The position numbers were made by a program, and so were the translations under genes. Positions 1-6,608 of a stretch of DNA of 11,054 bases are shown here, one piece after another. How positions within the stretch are numbered: the stretch's first letter is position 1; the number at the start of each line of letters is the position of its first letter. The stretch is from Eubacterium sp. (GTDB taxonomy: Bacteria > Bacillota > Clostridia > Oscillospirales > Acutalibacteraceae), in assembly GCA_017543725.1 (NCBI GenBank), contig JAFYFO010000241.1, forward strand, positions 1 to 11,054, written 5' to 3'. The notes under the pieces were generated by a model that did no database searches, was not told the origin of the DNA, and saw nothing but the letters and a program-made list of their open reading frames with translations.

Positions 1-59
1 CAAAGTTTAACAATTCTGACTGCAAACTTATAACTTTTCTCTGCGATAATATTACCCAT
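1..59 (-). CDS. Four-helix-bundle (S23-type) protein, N-terminal fragment cut by the window edge
   Basis: Only the first 19 codons are in the window, running off the left edge. The peptide reads MGNIIAEKSYKFAVRIVKL, which resembles the opening of four-helix-bundle proteins of the S23/intervening-sequence family (typically an N-terminal 'IIxEKSxxFAxRIVxLY' helix). An AGAGG ribosome binding site at 70-66 lies 6 bases before the ATG at 59. A TATAAT sits at 81-76, but it would place the transcription start on the ribosome binding site, so its role is doubtful. The family is known from open reading frames inside 23S rRNA intervening sequences and from relatives such as the Avd proteins of diversity-generating retroelements; its general biochemical role is unclear. 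The gene follows a heptamer repeat array and a small GC palindrome. The call rests on 19 residues, so it is tentative. Confidence 0.55.
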   Translation of the reverse strand, partial: MGNIIAEKSYKFAVRIVKL

Positions 60-103
60 ATTTTTCCTCTTAATCATTATAATAGCCGACCGCAGGTCCC
101 GAA

Positions 104-131
104 ATTTTCAATTTTCTATTTTCCATTTTCA
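104..131 (-). repeat. Heptamer tandem array abutting the ymfH stop codon
   Basis: On the plus strand four perfect-phase 7-base units occur at 104-110, 111-117, 118-124 and 125-131: ATTTTCA, ATTTTCT, ATTTTCC, ATTTTCA. Read in the direction of ymfH they are TGAAAAT, GGAAAAT, AGAAAAT, TGAAAAT, and the first TGA is the ymfH stop codon (131-129). The array is followed on the minus strand by TTCGGGACC and a short GC palindrome (GACC-TGC-GGTC at about 98-88) before the four-helix-bundle gene. It belongs with the similar arrays at 8477-8497 and 10898-10932. Confidence 0.75.
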
Positions 132-1406
132 AATTGATTTTTTAACAACCGAAAGTGCGCTGTACTGCTCGTCCATCATTGAAGAAAGGCGTTTTTCGAT
201 ATCCGAAACTTTAATATCGCGGTAGATATTAACCGCCTCAAAGATATCCCAATTATTAAAATCGCAGGTGATAAGCGAATTTGCGATATTATCAATATCG
301 TTGAAAGACATTATTTCTTTTCCGTAGAGAGTTCTTCTGACGCTCTCAAAAAGTTCGGGGTCTATTCCCTCTTTTTTAATTCTTGCAATTTCTTCTTTTA
401 TCGCAGTTGCAACAGCCTCGGGATTTTCGCTCTCGCCGTCAAAAATAACCGCTTCATAGCCGTATCCCGTGAAATACTCTTTTGAAAAAGAGGAATTGAT
501 TAAGCCGCTTTCAAAGAGTTTTGTGTAAAACGGAGAAGTTTTTCCCGCTATAACTTCAAGAAGAATGCTCATTTCGATATACTTTCTGAAAGACGGAAGG
601 GGCTCTTCGCACGCCTCTTTATACCCGAAAGAGAAAACCGGAACAGAAACTTCAAGATTATGCTCAACATAATTGCAGACAATTTCCCTCGGTTCGTCTT
701 CAAAAGATTTTTCAATGGAAAGATTTTCGGATTTTTTCAGAAACTTTGTGCAGACTTCAACAACGCTTTCAACATCAACATTTCCGACAACAGCAAGCGC
801 CATATTATGAAGATTATAAAATGTGTTATAGCAACTGTAAAGCAGTTTATCCGTTATCTGAGCAATTGAATCAACGGTTCCTGCGATATCTATTTTAACA
901 GGGTGCTTATGATAGAAGCATTTGAGCAGATTGAACATACTCATCCAGCCCGGCTCATCAAGATACATTCTTATTTCCTGCGCTATAATTCCCTGTTCTT
1001 TTTCAACGGTTTGGGCGGTGAAATAGGGATTCTGAACAAAATCAAGAAGTATTTCAAGGCTCTCTTTGAAATTATCGCTGCACTGGAAAAGATAGCAGGT
1101 TTTATCAAAGGAAGTGTAGGCATTTGCGCTTGCCCCTGTTTTTGCATATCTTTCAAACGCTCCGAGTTCTTCGCTCTCAAAGAGTTTATGCTCAAGGAAA
1201 TGAGCGATTCCCTCGGGAACTTCCGTCCATTCCTCGCTGTCAGAGCGCTTGAAGCGTGTGTCTATAGAGCCGTAGTTCGTTCCGAAAACAGCATATGCCG
1301 AAGAATAGTTTTCCTTTGGCATAACAAATATTTTAAGTCCTGAAGGGTGATTTATTTCAAAATATTTTTCTTCAAGAATTTCGGATTTGATTTCTTTGAT
1401 ATCCAT
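129..1406 (-). CDS. ymfH: M16 family zinc metallopeptidase, YmfH-like (catalytic partner)
   Basis: This 425-residue protein has the M16 (insulinase/pitrilysin) inverted zinc motif HFLEH at residues 69-73, with a downstream acidic stretch EKEQGIIAQE (135-144) likely to hold the third zinc ligand. The N-terminal M16 domain spans roughly residues 15-175. A second, non-catalytic M16 C-terminal domain follows from about 190, beginning near the VVGNVDVESV strand. The length matches the single-unit bacterial M16 proteins of the YmfF/YmfH pair. Its ATG overlaps the ymfF stop codon (TAATG at 1408-1404) and a strong AAGGAGG lies just upstream, so the two are translationally coupled. YmfH of Bacillus is annotated as associated with EF-P modification; whether that holds here is unknown. 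No signal peptide is seen, so it is probably cytoplasmic. The stop codon is the first base triplet of a heptamer repeat array. Confidence 0.88.
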   Translation of the reverse strand: MDIKEIKSEILEEKYFEINHPSGLKIFVMPKENYSSAYAVFGTNYGSIDTRFKRSDSEEWTEVPEGIAHFLEHKLFESEELGAFERYAKTGASANAYTSFDKTCYLFQCSDNFKESLEILLDFVQNPYFTAQTVEKEQGIIAQEIRMYLDEPGWMSMFNLLKCFYHKHPVKIDIAGTVDSIAQITDKLLYSCYNTFYNLHNMALAVVGNVDVESVVEVCTKFLKKSENLSIEKSFEDEPREIVCNYVEHNLEVSVPVFSFGYKEACEEPLPSFRKYIEMSILLEVIAGKTSPFYTKLFESGLINSSFSKEYFTGYGYEAVIFDGESENPEAVATAIKEEIARIKKEGIDPELFESVRRTLYGKEIMSFNDIDNIANSLITCDFNNWDIFEAVNIYRDIKVSDIEKRLSSMMDEQYSALSVVKKSI

Positions 1407-2686
1407 TATTCACCCTCCTTTTTTGAAACAAGTTTATAAACCGTGTCAAGGCTGAGAAGTTCTGCACAGCGCTGAATATCTTCTTTTTTAACATTCTTGT
1501 TAGAAAGAGAAGACTCACTCGGTGTTAATATTTCCTTATCGCAAATCTGATTTGAATACCAACTGAGAAGCGAAATTGAATCATCGGCAACGCTGTTTAT
1601 CGCATCGCTGATAGCCATTTTTCCCGCTTCAAATTCTTCATCAATATTTCCTTTTTTGATTTCATTTAACTGAATAAGGATTTCTTCAACAGCCCTGTCC
1701 ATATTTTCTTCTTCGCAGCCGCACTGAATTATTATATTGCTCTTTCTTCTGTTGTATCTCGCGGAGCAATAATAGCAAAGGGAAAGTTTTTCGCGAACAT
1801 TATTGAAGAGTTTTGAATACGGACCTCCGCCGAAAACATCGCTGAAAAGGCGCATTTCGGGATTGCTCTGAAAATCGCTATGATTATTGACCCTGAAGCC
1901 CAAAACAAGTTTTCCCTGCTGAACATCCGCTTTTTCAACGAATTCTTTAACTTCTTTTGCCTCAGGTATAAAAACGCTTTCTTTCGGCGGTATATAGTTT
2001 CTTTCAATGCCTTTGAAATATTTATTCGCCGTTTCTTCAATACCGCTGATATCTGCATTTCCGACAACGGTTATCTGGATTTCGGCGCTCTTTATAAGAA
2101 AATCAAGAGCGTTTCTGAGCATCGCGGAATCAATGGTTTTAATCTTCTCCTTGCTTCCGAAGCGATTGATTGAATAAGGCTCGTCCTCAAACATAATGCT
2201 TTCAAGCCTGCGAAGGGCATAGATTCTTTTATCGTTTTCTTCGCTTTCAATGCGTTCAATCAGAAGTCTTTTTTCTCTTTCAATATCCTCTTTGAAGAAA
2301 TCGCCGTTTTCATCAACTTTAACATCAAAAATGAGTTTGCAAAGAAAATCAAAAAGATGCTCGCTGATTATCTCGCTGCCGATTGCAAATCTGTCGTCAA
2401 GGCAGGAAGCCTCAAGAGTTATGCACTGGTTTTCGCCGATTTTTGAAATAAACGCATTAACGCTTGCTCCGTAGAGCATTGCAAGTTTTTTATTGAATTC
2501 ATCAAGAGTCGGAAACTGTTTCGTTGTTCCCGTTATGAGATATGCAAGAAGCGCATTTGTGTGCGCCGTTTCTTCATCAAGCGCAGTAACAAAACTGATT
2601 GAAATTTCATTTGTTTTAAATCTTTTCACGGGAACGCTGACTATTTTAACGCCTTCGTTTATAACTATTTTATTGAATTCTTTCAT
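1406..2686 (-). CDS. ymfF: M16 family peptidase homologue lacking the zinc motif, YmfF-like
   Basis: This 426-residue M16 fold protein has no HxxEH motif. The region where it would sit reads TNALLAYLITGTTKQFPT, typical of the inactive YmfF partner. The C-terminal domain retains the characteristic GGGPYSKLFNNVREKLSLCYY stretch (just over 20 residues in the full motif; Arg and Tyr are the conserved M16 substrate-contact positions), so it probably supplies this half to an active heterodimer with the downstream zinc-bearing YmfH, as in other split M16 pairs. Gene order (inactive first, catalytic second) matches the Bacillus ymfF-ymfH pair. A longer frame begins at 2707, but the ATG at 2686 is preferred because GGTGATG lies just upstream of it, while nothing suitable precedes 2707. 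It is served by the promoter at 2720-2748. Confidence 0.85.
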   Translation of the reverse strand: MKEFNKIVINEGVKIVSVPVKRFKTNEISISFVTALDEETAHTNALLAYLITGTTKQFPTLDEFNKKLAMLYGASVNAFISKIGENQCITLEASCLDDRFAIGSEIISEHLFDFLCKLIFDVKVDENGDFFKEDIEREKRLLIERIESEENDKRIYALRRLESIMFEDEPYSINRFGSKEKIKTIDSAMLRNALDFLIKSAEIQITVVGNADISGIEETANKYFKGIERNYIPPKESVFIPEAKEVKEFVEKADVQQGKLVLGFRVNNHSDFQSNPEMRLFSDVFGGGPYSKLFNNVREKLSLCYYCSARYNRRKSNIIIQCGCEEENMDRAVEEILIQLNEIKKGNIDEEFEAGKMAISDAINSVADDSISLLSWYSNQICDKEILTPSESSLSNKNVKKEDIQRCAELLSLDTVYKLVSKKEGE

Positions 2687-2719
2687 TTCATCACCATTTT
2701 TTAACATTACTAAATTTTA

Positions 2720-2748
2720 ATTATACCATAGTATATATTAAATTTCCA
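2720..2748 (-). promoter_or_regulatory. Sigma-A promoter for ymfF-ymfH (extended -10)
   Basis: On the minus strand the -10 box is TATAAT (2725-2720), preceded by TGG to make an extended -10. A weaker -35, TGGAAA (2748-2743), lies 17 bases upstream. The predicted start near 2713 gives a leader of about 27 bases before the ATG at 2686. It allows the peptidase pair to be expressed separately from the three small genes upstream. The AT-rich stretch also contains a short palindrome, TATAC-CATA-GTATA, at 2722-2735. Confidence 0.65.
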
Positions 2749-2754
2749 TATTTA

Positions 2755-3048
2755 TTACAACAAAATATATAAAAGCGCCAAAATGAGTATATTATCCGCT
2801 TTTTCCTTTGAAAGAATAAGAATCAGGGCGAGAATCAGCCCCTTTGATGAATCCTCACCGCCTGTTAAATCGCCGATAATATCCGAAATTCCAAAAGAAG
2901 AATCGGCACCGCTTTCTCTTTGGTTTTCGGCTTTATTTTCATTTTTCTCTTCCTGCCCCTCCTGATTTTCGCTGAAACTCCTCGCCCTTTCCTGCATTTC
3001 TCTGACTCTTCTTTTTGCTTCATTGATATCGTTTGTTGAAAACTCCAT
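2755..3048 (-). CDS. Small uncharacterised protein with acidic/polar middle and hydrophobic C-terminus
   Basis: This 97-residue protein has three parts. Residues 1-30 are a charged, probably helical segment (NDINEAKRRVREMQERARSF). Residues about 30-50 are a Glu/Asn/Gln-rich linker. The C-terminus (about 69-97) holds two short hydrophobic runs, LILALILILS and NILILALLYILL, split by KEKAD, and ends directly on the hydrophobic residues. This tail could be a membrane hairpin or a self-associating segment. It resembles, from memory, small hypothetical proteins of Clostridia ending in 'EKADxxLILALLYLLL' that accompany the two genes upstream; I know no function. Its ATG overlaps the previous gene's stop codon (TAATG at 3050-3046) and AAAGGA lies about 9 bases upstream. 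Confidence 0.75.
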   Translation of the reverse strand: MEFSTNDINEAKRRVREMQERARSFSENQEGQEEKNENKAENQRESGADSSFGISDIIGDLTGGEDSSKGLILALILILSKEKADNILILALLYILL

Positions 3049-3398
3049 TAAAACAAATCCTTTAAGTACGGCAATATATCAAAAAGTTTCAGTATTCTTA
3101 TCGCGTTATCGGCTTTTTTTCGGGATTCGGGAGAAAGATGGGGCTTCAGAGCATTGATTAAATCGGCGTTTTTTGAAGAGGCTGAATTCATTTTTTCAAA
3201 GATAGTTTTTGCCCTCATCATCATCTGAAAATCCGAGGAATTAAGACCCGGAATTGAAGTCTGATTAGAATTTTGCACAGGCAGATTTTCCTTCTTTTCA
3301 ACCTCGTTTTTCTCGCCGAGAATCGAAGAGGCAACGCCTTTGAGCATTTCAATATCTTCATTTGAGAGAGAGGATATTATTTCATTTATATTATCCAT
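3048..3398 (-). CDS. Small uncharacterised helical protein with KPHLSPESRKKADNAIRIL motif
   Basis: This 116-residue protein has an N-terminal helix (INEIISSLSNEDIEMLKGVASSILG), a polar low-complexity linker (about 28-52, Glu/Lys/Asn/Gln/Ser), and a conserved-looking C-terminal half. That half has LINALKPHLSPESRKKAD near residues 80-97, then an amphipathic AIRILKLFDILPYLKDLF tail. The pattern 'LLxALxPxLSxERRxKxDxAIRILKL' is one I associate with unnamed proteins of Clostridia, usually next to the proteins on either side here. No catalytic motif, signal peptide or clear membrane span is present. The ribosome binding site GAGGAG (3415-3410) lies within the end of the preceding gene, suggesting coupled translation. 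Confidence 0.75.
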   Translation of the reverse strand: MDNINEIISSLSNEDIEMLKGVASSILGEKNEVEKKENLPVQNSNQTSIPGLNSSDFQMMMRAKTIFEKMNSASSKNADLINALKPHLSPESRKKADNAIRILKLFDILPYLKDLF

Positions 3399-3406
3399 TT
3401 AAAAAT

Positions 3407-3607
3407 CTACTCCTCGGTGAACTTTTTAAAAAGCGCCTTTGCTTCGGGAGTTGAAAGCATTTTTTCCATCATATTTTTATCGGATAAAACCTGCTTAACT
3501 TTTTTCGCCGCGCCCGACGACAGATTTTTATCAATGAAATCATCAACATTTCCTTTTTCAGCAGCGTTTTTCAACTCGTTTATATCAATGTTTTTATTGT
3601 TTTTCAT
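3407..3607 (-). CDS. Small uncharacterised helical protein, first gene of the three-gene cluster
   Basis: This protein of 66 residues (or 70 from an alternative ATG at 3619) is predicted to be all helical. It has an acidic N-terminal segment, then SSGAAKKVKQVLSDKNMMEKMLSTPEAKALFKKF, a pattern seen in small clostridial proteins with 'AKKVQxILxDKExxEKLLxSPEAxALLKKL'. The later start at 3607 is chosen because the AAGGAG (3625-3620) is directly joined to the ATG at 3619 with no spacer. The distance to 3607 (12 bases) is long but workable. It ends in TAG only 8 bases before the next gene. No convincing sigma-A promoter with room for a leader is seen upstream, where the DNA is shared with the divergent phosphoesterase. 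Confidence 0.72.
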   Translation of the reverse strand: MKNNKNIDINELKNAAEKGNVDDFIDKNLSSGAAKKVKQVLSDKNMMEKMLSTPEAKALFKKFTEE

Positions 3608-3635
3608 TGAATATCTCATCTCCTTATAGTATAAT
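3607..3635 (+). promoter_or_regulatory. Sigma-A promoter for the metallophosphoesterase
   Basis: TTGAAT (3607-3612) and a consensus TATAAT (3630-3635) are separated by exactly 17 bases. The expected start near 3642 leaves about 25 bases before the ATG at 3667, with AAGGAG at 3653-3658. The -35 box overlaps the start codon of the divergent small gene, and the -10 box lies immediately upstream of that gene's ribosome binding site, so the two transcription units cannot be occupied independently. Confidence 0.75.
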
Positions 3636-3666
3636 TATCTATATGCATTTTTAAGGAGATTTATGA

Positions 3667-4128
3667 ATGAGAATCATTGTTACATCGGATGTTCACCGAA
3701 GAACTTCAGCGCTTTTTGATATCGTTGAAAGGCATAAGGATAACGCCGATTTATTCATCAACCTCGGCGACAGCGCCGATGAAGTTGAAATGCTTTTAAT
3801 GGCATATAAAAATCTGAAAATTGAATGTGTTGCCGGAAACTGCGATTTTTCAAGCACTCAGCTGCTGACAAAGATTTTAAACTGCGCCGGAAAAAGAGTT
3901 TTTATAACCCACGGCCATATGTTTTATGTTAAACACGGATACGAAGTTTTAAAACAGAAGGCAAGAGATGTTAAAGCCGATATCTGCCTTTTCGGGCATA
4001 CCCACTCCCCTTTAACCGAAATTGAAGACGGAATCTATTATATGAATCCCGGAGCGGTTTGCGATTATTCCTACGGTATTATTGATATTGAAGAATCGGG
4101 CATTATGTTTTACACAACGAAAATATAG
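3667..4128 (+). CDS. YfcE/MJ0936-type metallophosphoesterase (phosphodiesterase)
   Basis: This 153-residue calcineurin-like phosphoesterase carries the full set of metal-binding motifs: DVH (D8, H10), LGD (D35), GNCD (N58), THGH (H82, H84) and GHTH (H111, H113), followed by NPGA (127-130). The GNCD variant of GNHD is usual for the small YfcE group, which hydrolyses phosphodiesters with two divalent metals such as manganese; the natural substrate of most members is not established. The protein is the usual compact length for the group and is cytoplasmic. The ATG at 3667 is 8 bases after AAGGAG. An out-of-frame ATG at 3663 overlaps it but opens only a short frame. It is a single-gene unit, ending in TAG just before a strong terminator. 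Confidence 0.9.
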   Translation: MRIIVTSDVHRRTSALFDIVERHKDNADLFINLGDSADEVEMLLMAYKNLKIECVAGNCDFSSTQLLTKILNCAGKRVFITHGHMFYVKHGYEVLKQKARDVKADICLFGHTHSPLTEIEDGIYYMNPGAVCDYSYGIIDIEESGIMFYTTKI

Positions 4129-4134
4129 CAAAAA

Positions 4135-4166
4135 CCTCGGGGACCTGAGTTCCCGAGGCTTTTTTT
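4135..4166. terminator. Bidirectional Rho-independent terminator between convergent genes
   Basis: A 10-base-pair stem with one G-T pair (CCTCGGGGAC at 4135-4144, GTTCCCGAGG at 4149-4158) closes on a CTGA tetraloop and is followed by a run of seven T at 4160-4166. On the opposite strand the same stem is followed by TTTTT, so it can also stop transcription arriving from the tetR gene, whose stop codon is at 4165-4167. Confidence 0.92.
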
Positions 4167-4731
4167 AGTTTGATTTGATTTTTTTGCAGTTGATAAAGAA
4201 GCGATCAATTCTTTTTGATATTGATTCTGCAGATTCCTGCATTCCTCTTATCGCCCAGTTCATAACAACGCCGCAGATGCCGTAGCCAAAGAATTCAGCC
4301 ATAATAACATCTTCTTCATCGTCAACGGCAAATCCGCTTTCTATTGAAAGGTTTTTGAAAATATCCGTGAATTGTTCGGAAGCAACCTTGCTGATATATC
4401 TTGTTAAATCATCGCCGTTTGTTTTAAGAGCGTTTTGATAAAACTTCTTATTGCTCGACATTGTTTCAAACAGATTGAAAAACTTTTCCTGAATGTTTTC
4501 AGAACTGATATTATCCGTGAAAGGCTGAACTATTTCAGTATAGAAAATCCAATCAAGGAGTTCAAATCTGTCCTGAAAATGATAATAAAACGTCTGCCTG
4601 TGGACATTGCATTTATCTGTAATATCCGAAACAGTTATTTTATCAAAAGTTGTTGTTTCCATTAATTCTTTCAGTGCACTTGCAAGTTTCTTTTTAGTTT
4701 TTGTTGCGCATGGTGAATCCTGCTGCCACAT
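4165..4731 (-). CDS. TetR/AcrR family transcriptional regulator
   Basis: This 188-residue protein has the TetR N-terminal DNA-binding domain at about residues 10-60: TKKKLASALKELM, then a helix-turn-helix TVSDITDKCNVHRQTFYYHF with the family's hallmark FYYHF at the end of the recognition helix. The C-terminal two thirds is the helical ligand/dimer domain, similar in outline to the DhaS-like TetR group (a Trp-Ile-Phe 'DWIFYTEI' segment, then 'FFNLFETMSSNKKFYQNAL'). A GTG at 4746 would add five residues, but it sits only one base after AGGA, so the ATG at 4731 is favoured without certainty. The gene lies just downstream of a two-gene ABC exporter on the same strand and has its own promoter with a palindrome over the -10, suggesting autorepression and possibly control of the exporter. 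The ligand is unknown. Confidence 0.85.
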   Translation of the reverse strand: MWQQDSPCATKTKKKLASALKELMETTTFDKITVSDITDKCNVHRQTFYYHFQDRFELLDWIFYTEIVQPFTDNISSENIQEKFFNLFETMSSNKKFYQNALKTNGDDLTRYISKVASEQFTDIFKNLSIESGFAVDDEEDVIMAEFFGYGICGVVMNWAIRGMQESAESISKRIDRFFINCKKIKSN

Positions 4732-4771
4732 AATAGATTTATTCACTTCCTAATTAAAAAATAATAAACAT

Positions 4772-4787
4772 TGTTAAAAATATAACA
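4772..4787. promoter_or_regulatory. Candidate TetR operator palindrome
   Basis: TGTTA-N6-TAACA (16 bases) overlaps the -10 box (4779-4784) of the tetR promoter. Its size and placement suit a TetR-family dimer and autorepression. The arms are only 5 bases in AT-rich DNA, so chance is possible. Confidence 0.4.
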
Positions 4788-4807
4788 CACTTAATTTGTT
4801 TTTACAA
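4779..4807 (-). promoter_or_regulatory. Sigma-A promoter for tetR
   Basis: On the minus strand TTGTAA (4807-4802) and TATATT (4784-4779) are spaced by 17 bases. The expected start near 4772 lies about 40 bases before the preferred ATG at 4731. It sits in the 92-base gap between the ABC exporter and tetR, so the regulator need not depend on read-through from the exporter. Confidence 0.65.
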
Positions 4808-4812
4808 CCTCT

Positions 4813-4862
4813 AATTCGACTTTTTATTGATTTTTTATAAAAAGTTTATTATTTGTCGAATT
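4813..4862. repeat. AT-rich inverted repeat across the end of the ABC gene
   Basis: AATTCGAC (4813-4820) is matched by GTCGAATT (4855-4862). Inside on the minus strand, CTTTTTAT and ATAAAAAG form a second pair. Together they could fold into an imperfect hairpin spanning the last codons and stop of the exporter gene. There is no T-run immediately after it on the minus strand, so it is not a standard terminator; it may protect the transcript end or be incidental. Confidence 0.4.
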
Positions 4863-6608
4863 TTTTCCGATAAATTGCGAATTATAGAGATTATAATAAA
4901 AGCCGCGTTTATCAATAAGGTCTTTATGATTGCCCTGCTCAATAATTCTTCCCTCGTTCATAACAATAATAACATCCGCCTCTTTAACCGTTGCAAGACG
5001 GTGAGCAACAATAAATGTTGTTCGCCCCTGCATAAGTTTTGAAAAAGCCTTTTGAATTTTTATTTCGGTTCTTGTGTCTATTGAAGAGGTTGCCTCGTCG
5101 AGAATGAGCATCGGCGGAGGTTTGAGCATCAGCCTTGCTATGCAGAGAAGTTGTTTCTGCCCCTGAGAAAGCGAACCGCCGTCCTCGCCGATTTCGGTTT
5201 CATATCCTTTTTCAAGGCGCTTGATAAATGAATGAGCGTGGGCTTTTTTTGCCGCTTCAACAACTTCTTCATCGCCCGCTTCGGGTGAGCCAAAAGTTAT
5301 ATTTTCCCTGATTGTTCCCGATTTGAGCCAGGTGTCCTGCAAAACCATTCCGTAGTTTCTTCTGAGTGATTTTCTTGTTATATCATCATAGGAGTTTCCG
5401 TCAAGAATGATTTTTCCGCTTTTCGCGTCATAAAAGCGCATAAGCAGATTTATCAGCGTTGTTTTTCCGCAACCCGTCGGACCGACTATCGCAACTTTCT
5501 GACCCGCTTCAACCGAAAGGTTGAAATCTTCAATAAGCCTTTGATTCTCGCTGTATGAAAAACTGATGTTTTTGATTTCAATTTTGCCGTTTGCCTCTTT
5601 AATCTCTATTGCGCCGTCTTTATCGGGTGCAACGCTTTCCTGCTCCAGAAGTTCGAAGAGCCTTGCGGCGCAGGCAAAAGCGTTTTGCAGTTCGGTTATA
5701 ACGGAACTGATTTCATTAAACGGCTTTGTGTATTGATTTGCGTACGCAAGAAAACTTGTTAAAACGCCAACCGTTATCGCGCTTTGCTCGGTTTTAACGG
5801 CAAGCATTGCTCCGAAAAACGCAACCGCGGCATAAACAACGCTGTTAACAAATCTTGTTGCGGGATTAGTTATTGAAGAATAGAAAATCGCTTTAAGAGA
5901 ATACTTTCCGAGCATCTGATTTATTTCATTGAACTTCTCTGTGTTTTCCTCCTGCATTGAATAGGCGTCAACAATCTTCTGATTGCCAATCATTTCATCA
6001 ATAAACGCTGTTTGCTCGCCCCTTGTTTTGCTTTGAAGGGTAAACATTTTATGCGTTTTTTTTGCAATAAACGAAGCAATCAGGAAGGATAGCGGAGTAA
6101 CAATAACAACAACTATTGCAATCCATAAATTGATTGAAAGCATAAAGGCAAGCGTTATCAGAATTGTAACAACGCCTGTGAAAAACTGGGTGAATCCCAT
6201 CAGAAGCCCGTCTGCAAACTGGTCGACATCCGAAATAACGCGAGAAACGATATCACCGATTTTATGGGAGTCAATGTAACTCAGCGGAAGCGTTTCAATT
6301 TTAACAAACGCCCTCTCGCGCATATCGCGAACAACATTATATGTTATCTTGTTATTAAGCGCGTTCATAACCCACTGCGAAACGGCGCAAAGAGCAATTA
6401 TTGCGCAGATTTCGATAAGGAGTTTTGCAATGCCTTTGAAATCAACATTTCCCGCCCCGATTATTTTATCTATTGTTCTTCCGAGAAGAATCGGAATATA
6501 GAGCATTCCCGAAGTGCTGATTAAAGCAAGGAGCATTGAAAGCGCAAGATGAATTTTATATCTTCCGACATAGGAGGAAACTCTTTTTAAAACTTCTTTA
6601 TTGCTCAT
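4824..6608 (-). CDS. ABC exporter half-transporter with intact ATPase site motifs (TM288-like)
   Basis: This 594-residue protein has six N-terminal membrane segments (about residues 18-310) fused to a nucleotide-binding domain (about 342-580). ATPase motifs are Walker A GPTGCGKT (376-383), Q-loop Q424, signature LSQGQ (480-484, altered from LSGGQ), Walker B LILDE (501-505, catalytic Glu505) and H-loop His536. It pairs with the half-transporter encoded immediately upstream, whose Walker B and H-loop are degenerate, giving an asymmetric heterodimeric exporter of the BmrCD/LmrCD/TM287-288 type, which typically export drugs, lipids or peptides. The ATG at 6608 is chosen over a frame extending to 6788, because AAGGAGG lies 6 bases upstream of 6608 and the extra 60 residues are merely antisense-like overlap with the upstream gene. 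It overlaps that gene by 11 bases. The tail after residue 580 (GKNSTNNKLFIKNQ) is longer than usual. Confidence 0.92.
   Translation of the reverse strand: MSNKEVLKRVSSYVGRYKIHLALSMLLALISTSGMLYIPILLGRTIDKIIGAGNVDFKGIAKLLIEICAIIALCAVSQWVMNALNNKITYNVVRDMRERAFVKIETLPLSYIDSHKIGDIVSRVISDVDQFADGLLMGFTQFFTGVVTILITLAFMLSINLWIAIVVVIVTPLSFLIASFIAKKTHKMFTLQSKTRGEQTAFIDEMIGNQKIVDAYSMQEENTEKFNEINQMLGKYSLKAIFYSSITNPATRFVNSVVYAAVAFFGAMLAVKTEQSAITVGVLTSFLAYANQYTKPFNEISSVITELQNAFACAARLFELLEQESVAPDKDGAIEIKEANGKIEIKNISFSYSENQRLIEDFNLSVEAGQKVAIVGPTGCGKTTLINLLMRFYDAKSGKIILDGNSYDDITRKSLRRNYGMVLQDTWLKSGTIRENITFGSPEAGDEEVVEAAKKAHAHSFIKRLEKGYETEIGEDGGSLSQGQKQLLCIARLMLKPPPMLILDEATSSIDTRTEIKIQKAFSKLMQGRTTFIVAHRLATVKEADVIIVMNEGRIIEQGNHKDLIDKRGFYYNLYNSQFIGKNSTNNKLFIKNQ

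Noticed and set aside
104-131. CRISPR array
   Set aside because: Units are 7 bases with no spacers; the same holds for the arrays at 8477-8497 and after 10897.
903-1343. 146-residue plus-strand open frame opposite ymfH (and other frames antisense to the M16 and ABC genes)
   Set aside because: Antisense shadows of well-supported genes; no ribosome binding site and no family features.
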